In this document: piece by piece, positions 50,101 through 62,605 of the stretch
Layout: each line of letters opens with the position of its first letter
How positions within the stretch are numbered: the stretch's first letter is position 1
NCBI GenBank assembly: GCA_900239685.1
Contig: OENT01000161.1
Span: forward strand, 1-64,000
Direction of reading: 5' to 3'
DNA from: Rotaria macrura
Taxonomy: Eukaryota > Rotifera > Eurotatoria > Philodinida > Philodinidae
Length of the DNA stretch: 64,000 nucleotides
Position numbers and translations under genes: made by a program
Notes under the pieces: generated by a model
Database searches by the model: none
What the model saw: the letters and a program-made list of their open reading frames with translations, nothing else
What the model was told of the DNA's origin: nothing

Positions 50101-50997
50101 ATGTCACGATACACATCTCCAAAGAAATTTTTAGCTCGATTCAAACGTCGAGTAAGTGAAAGTTAACACACTGATATTTTTAATATTGTGATACAGTTCT
50201 TAGATCATGGCTATCAATCCTTAGATATCAATGAACCGCAAGAGTTCACTTTGGCATCTTCTGACAAGTCTCGACGAACGTCGTATGGTAGTGATGTGTC
50301 ATCTTTAGAACAACATTCAGACACAAATGAATTCGATAACGTATCCGAGTGCGACGAAGAAAATTATGATGGTTCAGCAACACGAATTACATCAGAAAGT
50401 TATCAGAATTTTGAAATTCTTTACGAAATTCATGACGGCTTTACATCAGATCAAGTATTGCTCATTGAAGAAGCTTTACAAATTGTTGCCGATAGATTAT
50501 TCAAACCTGAAATTTTAAACAATATGTATCAAGTTTGTGGTAAAACTGGTTGTTTCATAACAAATGAAGTATTATCGCAATCAAACTTAGTACAACATTC
50601 AATTTATAACAATAAACATTTACTATTACAATATCAACTTCTGTGTCTGAAAAAGGATAGTGAAAATGGAGAAATGCCAATCATCAATATACATCCAGTT
50701 CATGAAACTGATAAAAAAAAAATAAATGAGTCTCTTCCAAGTGTTTTATGCATATCGCATGGTTTGAAGTATTTAATCGATGGTGAATTCCAGATTCCAT
50801 TGAATCAAGACAAGCTTGATGAATCAGTTAAAAATGACCACGATGCATTATATTGGGCTGGAGAAATTGTATACAGTATGCTTCGTAATTTAGGTCATCG
50901 ATGTGATAACAAGAGTAAAAAGAATCGTTCACAAATCAATGTTTATAAACAATGTTTTGTGCACGATGGAAATTATAAACCCATGAAAACGAAATAA
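50101..50997 (+). CDS. Uncharacterised protein resembling a zinc protease that has lost its active site (two exons, 283 aa)
   Basis: Exon 1 (50101-50151) encodes 17 residues, starting MSRYTSPKKFLARFKRR. A 45-bp intron (50152-50196, GTAAGT to ACAG) joins it in phase to exon 2 (50197-50997). After an acidic, Ser-rich part (residues 30-75), the C-terminal half contains WAGEIVYSMLRNLGHR. Its spacing matches the HExxHxxGH signature of zincin metalloproteases, but here Tyr, Ser and Arg replace the first His, the Glu and the second His, leaving only the last His at about residue 251. I infer a pseudoenzyme; the similarity is short and may be chance. There is no signal peptide, so the product is probably intracellular. 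A TATA box precedes it and AATAAA follows at 51104-51109. Confidence 0.65.
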
Positions 50998-51103
50998 ACT
51001 GTTAATGAAGTTAAAATTTTAGGCTAAATGTTTATTTTCTTGTCCTTTGTCATTTTTTACAGTTGTTTAAGTTTACTTTTTAATAATTGCTATTGTTTAC
51101 CTT

Positions 51104-51109
51104 AATAAA
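51104..51109 (+). terminator. Polyadenylation signal AATAAA
   Basis: It lies 107 bp after the stop codon of the two-exon gene at 50101-50997. Confidence 0.4.
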
Positions 51110-54100
51110 TTTATATTAAAATTCATAGCTCTACCTCAGGCTAAAAAATACATCACTATACTACTTTCAATTGGGAGAACTTTCGAAGTATGTGAATCAT
51201 AGAAAAATGAATAATACCATTAAACTTCATTATGTTATTATAGAATGTTTTTATTCGACTATAAATCATTGTCATCAAACACATCATGATTTCATGTTGC
51301 CATGAAAACAACATATTCTGCTAAAATTAAATAAATTTTTCTTTCGTTTTATTTTAAAGAATAAACAAGAAAAAAAATTTAGCAAGCAAACAATAATCAA
51401 ATTCTAAAGCGATAATTTTCGAATACTCTAACATAAGAAAAATTCATCTCGCAATAAAAATACGCCATGTTTATATAGTCTCAAACTATCAAAAATATTC
51501 TTCGTGCATAAACAAAAAGTAATTTGCTACGAACGAAAAATAAACTCATGAGTACTCAAATACGCAATCGAGGAATAATGGAAAAATAACAGTAGTCTCA
51601 TTTTGAAATCTTATTCAGCATGTATAAGACGCAAATGACTTCAATCTCAGGTAGAAAAATTTTCCGAATCAAAGCTAGTGTAGCTGCTTTTTAACTATGA
51701 AAAACTATCAAGTCAACTAGCAGAGTGTGATTAAAAAATTAAAATAAGAGACAAAAATATTCTTGCGTTTAAGTTATCATAAAACAAAAACGAATTACTG
51801 ATTAGATATGTACTATTATTAAATAGTAAATCTTTTGAATGATTCAATTTAAAAATTATGAAAAAAAAATCTATCAAATCGATTCTTTCATGACTCTTGC
51901 TATATAATATCGTCCAGTAGCATAGAGAGAAACTAGTAGTATTATGTCAACGAATGTTTTCAGATATACACTAAATATGGGATATATGTATATATGATAT
52001 TATTTTCCATTCTCTCTTCACATTGTTATTTGTTCTCTGTCTTCTTTGATCTTTCTGATATGAACTATGATTTTTTCTAACATAGAAACAAGCCTATAAG
52101 TTGTTTTTCAAGTACTTTATATTATAGATGGACATAAACCATTGAATCATAACCTACTATTTTCTACTATATTTGCTTGCGTTTACTTGAAAATAAATTA
52201 GATTGTCATAAGACAAAAAGAGTATCTATTGGGCCAAGCCAAAAAAGCTGTAACATAATACAATGTCAATCAATGTGTCTAGAACTCTTACGTTAAAGCT
52301 TGAAAATATTGATATTTGAACAGTACATATTGGAGAGAATGAATAATAGAAGTCAAGGTAATTATTGGTCTATGTTCCTAAAGTCAACTACTGTCAATAG
52401 AAATCAACTAAAATTTGTATTTGTTTATCAAGATTTATGTGTACTTGTCAGAACATTAGAGATTCAGTATGATCAATGATATAGGCCATAAGTTTGTTAA
52501 GTTAACAACTTTAAAGAAAGAAATATGGCGAATCTATGCTTTCATATTGTGTTTAATCAATAATAGCAATCATTGCCAAGATGTACTGTCCACGTCAATG
52601 TTGTACAGTTGGGTAGAAAGCATTTGATGCGTCTATCAAATAAAGTACGTGATGAAAACGATCGACGTTTGCTCTTGATGAAATTTGATTAATAATCTGA
52701 GAAAAAATTGCGTATTTTCGATTTTGAAAAGAATGTTATTGATGATGAGTGATTCAATCGATGTCACGATAAACTCGAGAAATTTATTAAAATGTTTATG
52801 TAATGGTCACAAATGTTTCTAATGATGAAAGAAACGAACTGCGTTTTTCCATTAACAAAAGTAAGTAAGAATAAAAAGGCAACGTTCATTTAACCACCCA
52901 AAAGTCAAATAAAGCATATATTAACATTCATAAATTGCATGCATAAGTGAAAAATAAAGTGCACATGAGCAGGTCACGAATGTCAATGAGCCGAGGTCTC
53001 TTTATTTTGATTTTTACAAATAAAAGACAATAATTGTTCTCCTTTATTTAAATATCATCTCGTTGTCATGATTCAATCGTGAATTTTCTTTTATATGATC
53101 ATTGCTCGTTTCGATTTTACATGATATAGAGCACAATATATGCACAATTGTGAACTCTTTAGTTTTTGTTCATTGGTAAATAACAAGATGTGTCATCGAT
53201 ATAGATTTTGAATCAACTAATTACAAAAAGTAGTTTTTGACTTCTCGCCCAAAAATGTAATGTTTGTAGATGTTGATTTTTCTATGTAGATGTTCGTTAT
53301 CATGTCGACGAAACAATATTTCTAAGAAAAACATTAGGAAGTGATATTTAACTATAATTCATCATTTTCAACCTGATACTTAGTCTCTAGTTTTGAACTA
53401 AAATATGAAAAATACAATAATACGAATGATCGTCAAATAACCATTTACTTTTATTAACTTTAATTAATCAAACGGTGCAGAAAACAGTTTTAGCTTAATG
53501 TGATTATTGTTCGTATTCATGTTATTCATGATAGAATTTTCTCTTCCATGAAATTTATCATTTCAATCATCAATGAAAAACAGTTCTGGCTGAATTTTTG
53601 AAATATGGATGATGTCTCGCAACAACGATTTGTTTTTTCTATATCCATCATTTCTCATGAAGACCAGTGTACCTTATGTTTTAATTAAGAAGTTTCATGA
53701 GCTTTCTGTCGTCGTACAGAATCACTGAGAAGCTTGCTCACATAGACAAGTCAATAGAGTTTTTTTAGATTAATATTCTCATCAATTTAGTTATTAACAT
53801 ATCATTGCTCTTCAAATTCTAGTTAAAATATAACTAACGAAAATAGTACTTAATGCAAATCATTTTGATAATGTTGTATATCAAAATTTTGATTATTCAA
53901 AACTAATTTCCTCTTATTTTAATACGATGTTAATCTTGTTGATATCTATGGTAGTCTTACGAATTCAATACGAAAATAGGATATTCACATTTCTTTCTCC
54001 TGATATCTTCAATTTATTTCATTTCTATGCCATATATACTTAAAAGAAAAGTCTTTTGTTTTCAATGAATATATCTAGATCATATAATTTAACTCTTAAT

Positions 54101-54327
54101 CATTGATTGCCTGTAAAGTAAAAACTTGAAAAACAATGCTATCACGCTCCTTAGTCTTAAAGCATCTGTTACATAATTCGATGGTCTCTCAATGACAAAC
54201 TATGAAAAGTACTAATTTATTTTCTATCCTTTCTCTATTAAAAATCATTCTTTCTTTATATAAACTCTAAATGTTGAGAAATCACTACATTTGATTGAAG
54301 ATCAAACATCTTTCAAAAATTAAGTAG
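51110..54327. other. Intergenic or intronic; a few exon-like pieces
   Basis: Mostly noncoding. Two plus-strand pieces look protein-like: about 52611-52646, ending at a strong donor GTACGT, and about 53605-53688, starting with ATG. They may be upstream exons of the unidentified gene that follows, but they could not be linked in phase. Confidence 0.25.
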
Positions 54328-56927
54328 TATGGACGCAGTCGTTTTCAAAAAGAAAATCATCTTCTTATCCTCATGTTTATCCAGCAGATATTCTTAAAAC
54401 TGGAGAAAAAATTGAAAACATACTTGATGTTGTTACGTCAATGACAGTATTGACTCAGAATCAGATTTTTGTGTACAGATATTTACATTTATAGATATAT
54501 TCTTCTAGAGTTCGATTCATGACCAATATTTAAAACATGATTAGACGAATGATAAATCTCTACTTGAAGCATACTTTTACTATTTTTACCGGGCGAAATT
54601 GGAAGTATCGAACTGAATAGCAACTGCTTCATCTCATTGATTCATATAATGAATACAACAATAGAAGAAGGAGAGCGATTTCTTATCATATACCATCATT
54701 TTATGAAGTATTCTACCATTGATTCATAATTGAACAACGCCAATAACAGTTTCAAAATTGATATCATGATTTATTTGTCATTCATGTAATTCTGACAATA
54801 TCATCCATTTCATGTAGATGTTTCATTCCACATAACTTTTTCCTCGCGGAATTCAACATCAATTGTACGAGTGCAAATCATCAATGATATTTACGTACTC
54901 AATAATGAACAATGAAATACCTACGATGGGTATGCTCGCTATTGTCGTATAAAGTATTTCTAAATGGGATACAGTACGACGAAGCGAAATAGATATGGAT
55001 GCTATGCCTGAAATGATTGATAAGAAAGAATGATTTATGTTGTTTATGATTGTTTATCATATACCCATAGAATTTTGTTAACTTCTCGTTATATTATACT
55101 TCTTTGTAGAATCAATGAATACTTATTACAATTTTTAATAGAAGAAATTTTCTGTCGCTGCAAAGTCCATTCATCAATTAGAAATGTTTCATTCATATCT
55201 AATTTGAGCTTAATAACAAAATGTTCAACGCCATCAACATTATTTCAATAGTGTTTTTTTTTAAATTCGTCCATCAGTTCAAGAAAAGTACATGTTCAAG
55301 TTCAATACGAACAATTTACCATCGATGAAGAAATCATCCATGTAGTTGATTTGCAATTGCGAACAGACTTGTCGAAATCGGTTCATATTCATTTGGATAA
55401 ATTCTTGTTCATTATTCATAAAGAACAATCTTCTTGTGATCTCGACAGTCAGGTACATCTAGTGTCATTAGCATTTTCTATATCCAATTTTTCGGTGCTA
55501 TGTATGATTTCTAGTCATGTTTAGTTGATCATTCATGTCTTTCTGTTTGGCTTTAAAGAAAAGTTATCTATGTTTCTTAGCGGAGCAAGTTTTAGCTTTC
55601 ATCCAAAACATTTATCGTCTTAATTGCTATATTACTTGTTTTATTTTTAAAGAACTGCCGTTTCTTGCCATTGTTAAAACAAAAAGCTACGCAGATATTA
55701 GTACATTAATATAAGTGACAGGATGCAATTGAAAATAATGAATTTGCAATTTATTTAAAAACGTTCGCCATTTGTCTTTTACAATAAGTACGTCAATTTT
55801 ATACTCGTGCATATATGAGATTAATGATAAGTAGAAGGAACCTGTAATCGTGAAAATTGCTAACGTACTAACATTACAGTTCATTGTACGAGTCTCTTTT
55901 TCTTACATGGAAATAAAACTCAGCGCTTGCAAATACTCAACGTTTCGAAAACTCGTTCTCATCAATAAATATTTTTCTCTCGTTCTATTGACTAGATAAT
56001 AAGTCGATCATAAGACTGAAAAGAAAATTCGTAACTTCATTGGTTCTTTTTATCAGGTAAATACTGAACAACCATTCCTAACTTTACTTTTCTTTTGGTA
56101 TACTTTTAAGAAAGAATGATCTTAAGTATTATAACCAACATTGTCTATTTTATCCATGGTTATTCACATCGAAAACTAAACGCATAAATTCATTGCAATT
56201 CTACAAGATTCTGACGCTGAATATCAAAGAATGAATGTCGAAAGTCTACATTTATGTTATGAGAAATTGAGAGACGTATTCGATCTCTCTGTCATACTAT
56301 GAATATCTATTACATATGAAATTTTACAGATGAAAAATTGTTCAAAGTTTCTCATCATGAATTGATAGAATTCCTTATTCTATATTTCAATACGAAACTT
56401 CTTTCACCTCGCTGTACAATAGTAATAATATAGCAAAGTAACTTCTTCAGAACTTTTGGCTTATTCGACTATGACCACATAGTCTATTGTTGATTTAAAT
56501 GAAACTCATCGTAACAGGTTTTCAGAAAAATATTTCATCACGTACTTGCTTTTAGCAATCTGACCATATGTAATACATTTAGATAAGATTTAACATGACT
56601 CCATACATGTGAAAACTACTCCCAATTCGATAAAATGCTTGAATTGTTTTAAAATAAGTTACACGAAAAAATCGTAGATATTGGTATGGATAAGTACTGT
56701 TTCCGACAAGATATCATGCACAAATAAAATCAGTTATGAAGTTTACTAAACTCGTTTTACTACTATCCATGCTCAGTCATCTACATATTGTTTCTTTCTT
56801 TCGTTGTGGAATATCACTTGCAAGGATTATAGAGAAAAAGCGAATTGAAAAAAAATTCTATCGATTAGTTCCAAACTATATCGGTGATATCAATCAAGAC
56901 TATTTATCAGTTATCATTTATCATTCA
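54328..56927 (+). CDS. Unidentified multi-exon gene, partial model
   Basis: Five plus-strand segments have protein-like composition and splice-like borders: 54328-54470 (contains YPHVYPADILKTGEKIENIL), 55278-55452 (58 stop-free codons with a strong acceptor and donor), 56208-56290, 56330-56421 (contains KVSHHELIEFLILYFNTKLL) and 56736-56927. The second is the most convincing. I could not phase all junctions, and I do not recognise the family. The segments suggest a soluble intracellular protein. They may belong to more than one gene, and some may be chance. The Tctex-type gene at 57674 has its own start and is probably separate. Confidence 0.35.
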
Positions 56928-57095
56928 GTAAGAAAAGAACGTTTTCAATAGACGTCATCAATCCCCAATAGCCCGTCATATAAATGATAATAATATAGCG
57001 AATAGATTGTGATGCCACTATCCCCAGGCTAGCTATAGAAAGAGCAGTGTTTACATAATCCAAGTCGTTTGTGAATCTTATCGCATTAGAAGTCA

Positions 57096-57126
<31 letters not shown>

Positions 57127-57673
57127 ATTATCTAATCATATTATTAAAATGCAAGATAAGAGATATTCTTGAAAAACAATGTCTAGAATAAAGTATGTCA
57201 ATGTTTGAAAATTAATTTCGTCTATCTGTTCCCGTCTTGTCTGATAGTTTTAAAGGTAAATAAGGCAAACAGATGTTACCTTTTGCTATACAAGATTACT
57301 ATCGTAGATGGCGAAAGTAAGACTTCAAAAACTGTTTCAGTATGTTTTGCCATTCCACGGTCACTGAAATAATCGAACTAATGCGCATGAGCTGAAATAG
57401 ATCTGTTTGTTCTATCTACATCGACAATATACAGATAAGGTCATTTCCCTGTTTTTTTAGTTATTTTATCTGAGTCTGCTCTCAAGTCACAGCCATCGAA
57501 AATAACTAGCTAATTTTAAAGTTAAAGTGACATGGTTATTTTTATTTTATTTTTCAAATACAGTAAATGTATTCATTGCATGGAAGAACATATTCAGAGC
57601 GCCATAGATGAAAAACTTCTTTTTTCGTTTTGTTTTAATTATTTATATATTAATCCATTCTCTGCATTAATCT
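56928..57673. other. Intergenic, TA repeat
   Basis: It contains a TA run at about 57096-57122. Nothing else was recognised; it probably includes the promoter of the dynein light chain gene. Confidence 0.35.
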
Positions 57674-58060
57674 ATGAGCTATTCAAATGGAATATCTAGT
57701 TTAGAGTTTTCAAGTAATATTCATTCAAAATCATCACATCCATTTAATATAAATGAAGTAAAAGAAATACTTGAACAATTAATTCAACAAATAATCGATC
57801 TACAGAATGACTATGATTGTGATCAATGCACACAATTATCAAAAGATCTTTCACAAATGATAAAAGATAAAATGAAATCTTTAAACTACGACCGATATAA
57901 ATACGTTATACAAGTTGTACTTGGTCAATGTCAAGATGAAAATCTAATGATGACTTGCCGTTGTTTGTGGGATATTGAAACTGACAATTATGCATCATAT
58001 GTTTATTCAAACGCGAAAATTTTCTGTGCTGTTACTGTATTTGGACTTTTTTATTATTGA
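57674..58060 (+). CDS. Tctex-type dynein light chain, 128 aa
   Basis: A single-exon frame from ATG to TGA. After about 24 Ser/Asn-rich residues comes a complete Tctex1 domain: the helical half (NEVKEILEQLIQQIIDLQ) and the beta-strand half (KYVIQVVLGQ, then CLWDIETDNY and the closing AVTVFGLFYY). The family binds dynein intermediate chain as a dimer and links cargo to cytoplasmic or axonemal dynein. The length is close to DYNLT1 (113 aa) plus a short N-terminal extension, as in the ciliary TCTEX1D members; which subgroup is unclear. It converges on the acetylcholinesterase gene, with 280 bp between the stop codons. Confidence 0.88.
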   Translation: MSYSNGISSLEFSSNIHSKSSHPFNINEVKEILEQLIQQIIDLQNDYDCDQCTQLSKDLSQMIKDKMKSLNYDRYKYVIQVVLGQCQDENLMMTCRCLWDIETDNYASYVYSNAKIFCAVTVFGLFYY

Positions 58061-58340
58061 ATCCAGAAAATCAGAGAAACATTTCTATTATATCAAAATA
58101 AACACACGGACAAATACACAAACAGGCTTAGATAAATACAACAAAATGACGACATTTAATTAAATATGTACAACACCAAAAAAAAAAAAGAAAAAAGCAA
58201 CGCCAAAGAACTCTAAAGGGAAAAAGAAAGGTAAAAGATAATGATCAAATACAAAATCAAAACAAAAAAAAATGGACGGAAACTAATTTATAAATAAAAA
58301 AAAGAAAATCAAAATAAAGCTAACAAAGAAAATGATAATT

Positions 58341-61300
58341 CTAACCAATACAATTAAGAAGTTTTTCGCCATTCTTTTCAAGTAATTCTAAATATTTCGC
58401 ATAATAATAGTCCCATTGTTGAATACGTTCTTGATATTGCCGAAATTCATGTTTCCATCGTGTTTCTTCTTCGCTAATATTTGCTGTGAAAATTGTGAAA
58501 AACAAAAGACAAAACAAGAAATAAGATATTCTTTTAAACATTTTTTAATTAAGAACATACAAGTGGAGCTTGATAGTTTTGGTATAAAGTCATGCCAGAA
58601 TGAACAATACTCGGCACGAATAGCAGAACCGTGCTCGGGATAAAAGTTCTTACTTAAATTAGTATTTAATACAATGTGTTCTCGACTTGGCCATTTGTAT
58701 TGACGCCATTCATTGGCCCAGTGTGCATCTTGCCGTTGATTTGGATTGCTGAGTCGTGACAAAGCAAAAAGAGAACAGAAGATAATTAGCACACTGTTTA
58801 CAAGAACTAGACAGCAGAAGTTGGAAACATTTTGTTAGTGTGTTTTTTTTTCGGTGAATAGAACAAGAATCAGATGTATGTTCTGATTGCATGCTACGTG
58901 AAATTAGATATAAGATCTGCAGAAAACTATCCATTTTTTATTTCTGCTCCACTATTGAATGAATAAGAACAGCGTCCAATATCGAAAGAAAACTTTTTTT
59001 TATTAAATATTTGTCTTCAGTGAGAAAAAAAAATATTTTTCAAATTAAACAATACCATAATTTTTATATTTGACAACAACTAATTGTATTAGAAATTTCT
59101 AAAATATTGTGACGAATTTCATGCATATGTATGTAAGATCAACAATGTGCATGCCGGAAGTAGAAAAAAAGATGCTGCTTGTCACTGAAAGAGATGCCTC
59201 CTATCGATCGACATATTACAATCCTTGACCAAGTGTCTGCTCTCAGACGTTTTCTAGTTTAAATTTAATAAATGGTATCAACGTAGATTTTCTTTGATTC
59301 TTTGGCTGTACATCATCATTCTCTAAGCACTATATTTTGCATCATATACAACAGATAAAAGATCGTTATACTAGATCGATAGCTGAATTTTTCTTGAGGT
59401 AATATATCTCGTAGTCAAAGCTTTTATATTTTCTGTTGATCGTAACTCTACGCTTATATTGTATGCACAAGATGTTTCTTGTCATTACTCTGTAGACAAA
59501 AAACGGATACTAAGAAACAAAGTGGTTAAAAATTTGAAGTCACATTGATGCCGAGTTCAAATTAGATATATCAGAGCAATGTGTTTCCTATCAAGATATT
59601 AGTCGCTTCATTCAATAATAAGTTGTGACAAGGAAGATTATCATATAAATAAATAAATATATATATATGTATATATATCAAGAAGAGGTTACGTAGGAAG
59701 ATCTTGTCTTATTTATTAATACTTCTAGGAGTATTGATTCTTCAAATTGAGATATAATGTTAAGCGATTATGATTCAATCTTCTTATCAATTTTAACTTA
59801 CTAAGAACATATATAATACTATATGATACGAATGTCAAACTTAGAGATTGATTTCTAATTAATGACTTGGATATAATTAGATTCAAATGGAAGAATCTAA
59901 CATTTTCAAAATCGTATCTACCACTCTAAATATTTGCGATCATGATATAGATTATCTAAATATTCAATCGTTTATCCATTTCGTCTAGTTTAATAATGTG
60001 CGTTGCATCGATCAAAATGGTTGTAGCTCCACAGTAGAAGTTACTGAAAGATATACTTCGGATTTTTTATCTCATGAAATATGAAACTCATATTCATTTA
60101 CATTTGCGTTTTAAATTTGTCCTCGTCATGTATTTACAGAAATATTAGACGTATTGATAATGTATAGGAACAGGATATTTTAATAGTTGATTAAGAATAC
60201 ACTTGCATTATGTCAGTTGTCTAGGTCACAAACATACGTCATTGATTATTTTTATCAATCAAACAACTTATTTATACACATGTATAGAAGCCAAATCATT
60301 TCAAATCATACGATACCGTTTAAGTACATCATTGATATCAAATTTTTGATCTCTTGTAATTATTTTACTCAAATGAGACGAGAATATAAGTTAGACATAG
60401 CCTCATTGGTATACTTGTACTCTTATTAGGATATCTATGGATATATATTTTTAATGCCTATATTATTGTCGATGAATATATTTGTCTTTATATAAATATC
60501 TTAGTGACAAGTAGCTTGATAAATGATTATCATTTACATCTAACAAAATACTCAGTTCATAATACTGTTCTTTTTTTGGACAACTCATTTATCATTCTAG
60601 TATTTGATGTGCATGATGCTAATGGTTTTTCATCCCGTTGTATATGGCTTATGAAAACAAAAAGATATGATTCAATAGTACAACTAATCAGTACTATATA
60701 TTTGTTTGTTTTGCTAAGATCGAAGAAGAGTATCAGTTACCTGTATTTGACGAAATTTGTCCAGTATGCCATTATCTTTTGACTAGTAATTACTTCTTCA
60801 AGTGTATAATGAATATCATCGGTAATATTCAAAGGTTCACCGAAAAGAAACATAATTTCATCAGCTAAATATGTATATAAAATGTGTAGAACATGAGATT
60901 ATTTCTAGCAAAGAAAATTATAGAAATCATTTAATTACCATGTAATACACCCATCCATTCGTGCCAAGGACTGACAGAAGAACGCAGTGTAAAATGGTAG
61001 AAATACAGCGGAAGATTCTCTTGTGCATAGATATCGGCAAGAAACACAGTTGGGCATGTAAAATGATAGTCTCCTGAAGAGAGATGTAAGCATTGAAATA
61101 TCATTCAATACAAAAGGAGAACAAGTGTCTTACCAACAGCTAAACTAAGTTGAATCGCATTTTGCACTGTATTATTATAATCATGCCATCTTGTATAAGT
61201 TTGTAATATACTTTCCAATAACATGGGAGCTCTTTCAGTTGGATATGTTGGCATATATCGAAAATATTCTTTAATTGCATGTTTAAATGTTTTATAATCA

Positions 61301-62605
61301 ACATACGGCCATGAATCAATGTTCATAGTACCATAAGGAACATAAACATTGAAATATGAACCTTCATCTTTATTTACACCTAGCAGAATAGGACATTTCT
61401 TAAAATCGCCTTTAATTAACATTTGTTCAGGATCATAAGGTATAAAATCAGCATCGATCGTTGGTACAAATGTGTAACCAACAGGTCCACCGTTATATGA
61501 TTCCAGTGCCCATGATGAACGAAAATGATTTTGACTTAAAATTGGATAATTTTTAACGCATTGAAATTTATCTTCAATTGTTATCATACGTTTTTGACAT
61601 TCACGTGGTATATATGCATATTCAGCATCCGTTGGACCGGATTCGAAACGTTCAGTTATATAACGTGTAAAAACAGTGAGAAATTTTTCTGAACGATATT
61701 TTGCTATTTGGGGACTTAAAACAGCCCATTTGGCACTTGGACCAGCACTTTCTAATATAGCATTATGAAAAAAAGGACGTGATTTAGGTGATAATAAGTG
61801 TAAGCCAACAGAGACGGCACCGGCCGATTCACCGACTAAACTTATACGATGAGGATCACCACCGAAATTTCTTATATTTTTATATATCCATTCAACAGCT
61901 AATAATTGATCGTATAAACCTTGATTACCCGGTGCATCAGATGTTCCCAAATAAAGAAAGCCAAGCGACTCAACACGATATTCCATTGATGCAACAATGA
62001 CATTCTGTGTAGCAGCTAATATAGAGCCATCATAGACACGTAGCGTACTCTTAAAGTAAAACAAAATACAAGAGTTTCTTTAAATCATTCGGTTATCTGT
62101 TCGATCAACATACCGAGCCCGATGTAAAACCTCCACCATAGATCCATACCATAACAGCTAATGGTTGTTTTTGTTGTTGAGCTGTTATCGGTGTCCATAT
62201 GTTTAAATATAAACAATCTTCACTTAGTGGTGTTAATGGTGCCCAAATTTTTTCACCTGTGTTATTGAAAAATTCAATAATCATTTGATAACATGAATTT
62301 GGTAGTCTTGTAGCATCATAGATATTACCACGTGGCCATGGCCGTTTTGGAACTGGTTTACGAAAACGTTTTTCACCATAAGGGGGCTCCCCATATGGAA
62401 TACCAAGAAAGGTATAGACACTTTTTGGTTCACTGGATATTGTTGTTAAATTTGATGTATTGACAGAGAAATCCGAGCGCATACCACGCACCAAGCCTTG
62501 TGCCGTACATCTTACTAAGGGATCGGATGAGTAGACACATGTTTCACCAATCACTTTCCGATGGAAAATGTAGAAGAATAATATGAAAACAATTGAATAA
62601 AACAT
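58341..62605 (-). CDS. Acetylcholinesterase, T-type (six exons, 665 aa)
   Basis: Exons on the minus strand: 62605-62114, 62049-61134, 61073-60939, 60864-60741, 58748-58561 and 58483-58341, all in phase. The enzyme hydrolyses acetylcholine at synapses. A signal peptide precedes ETCVYSSD. The catalytic triad is complete: Ser about 239 in GESAG, Glu about 393 in NKDEGS, His about 514 in GVLHADE. The oxyanion loop GGGF (about 157-160), the choline-site Trp (about 121, in KIWAPL before SEDCLYLN) and the acyl-pocket-side Trp (SAKWAV) are present, which favours a true cholinesterase over a general carboxylesterase. The last exon encodes a tail with evenly spaced aromatic residues (RWKHEF, QQWDYYY) and a Cys near the end, as in the tetramerisation peptide of vertebrate AChE-T. 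That tail binds collagen or PRiMA anchors. Acetyl versus butyryl specificity is inferred. Confidence 0.92.
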
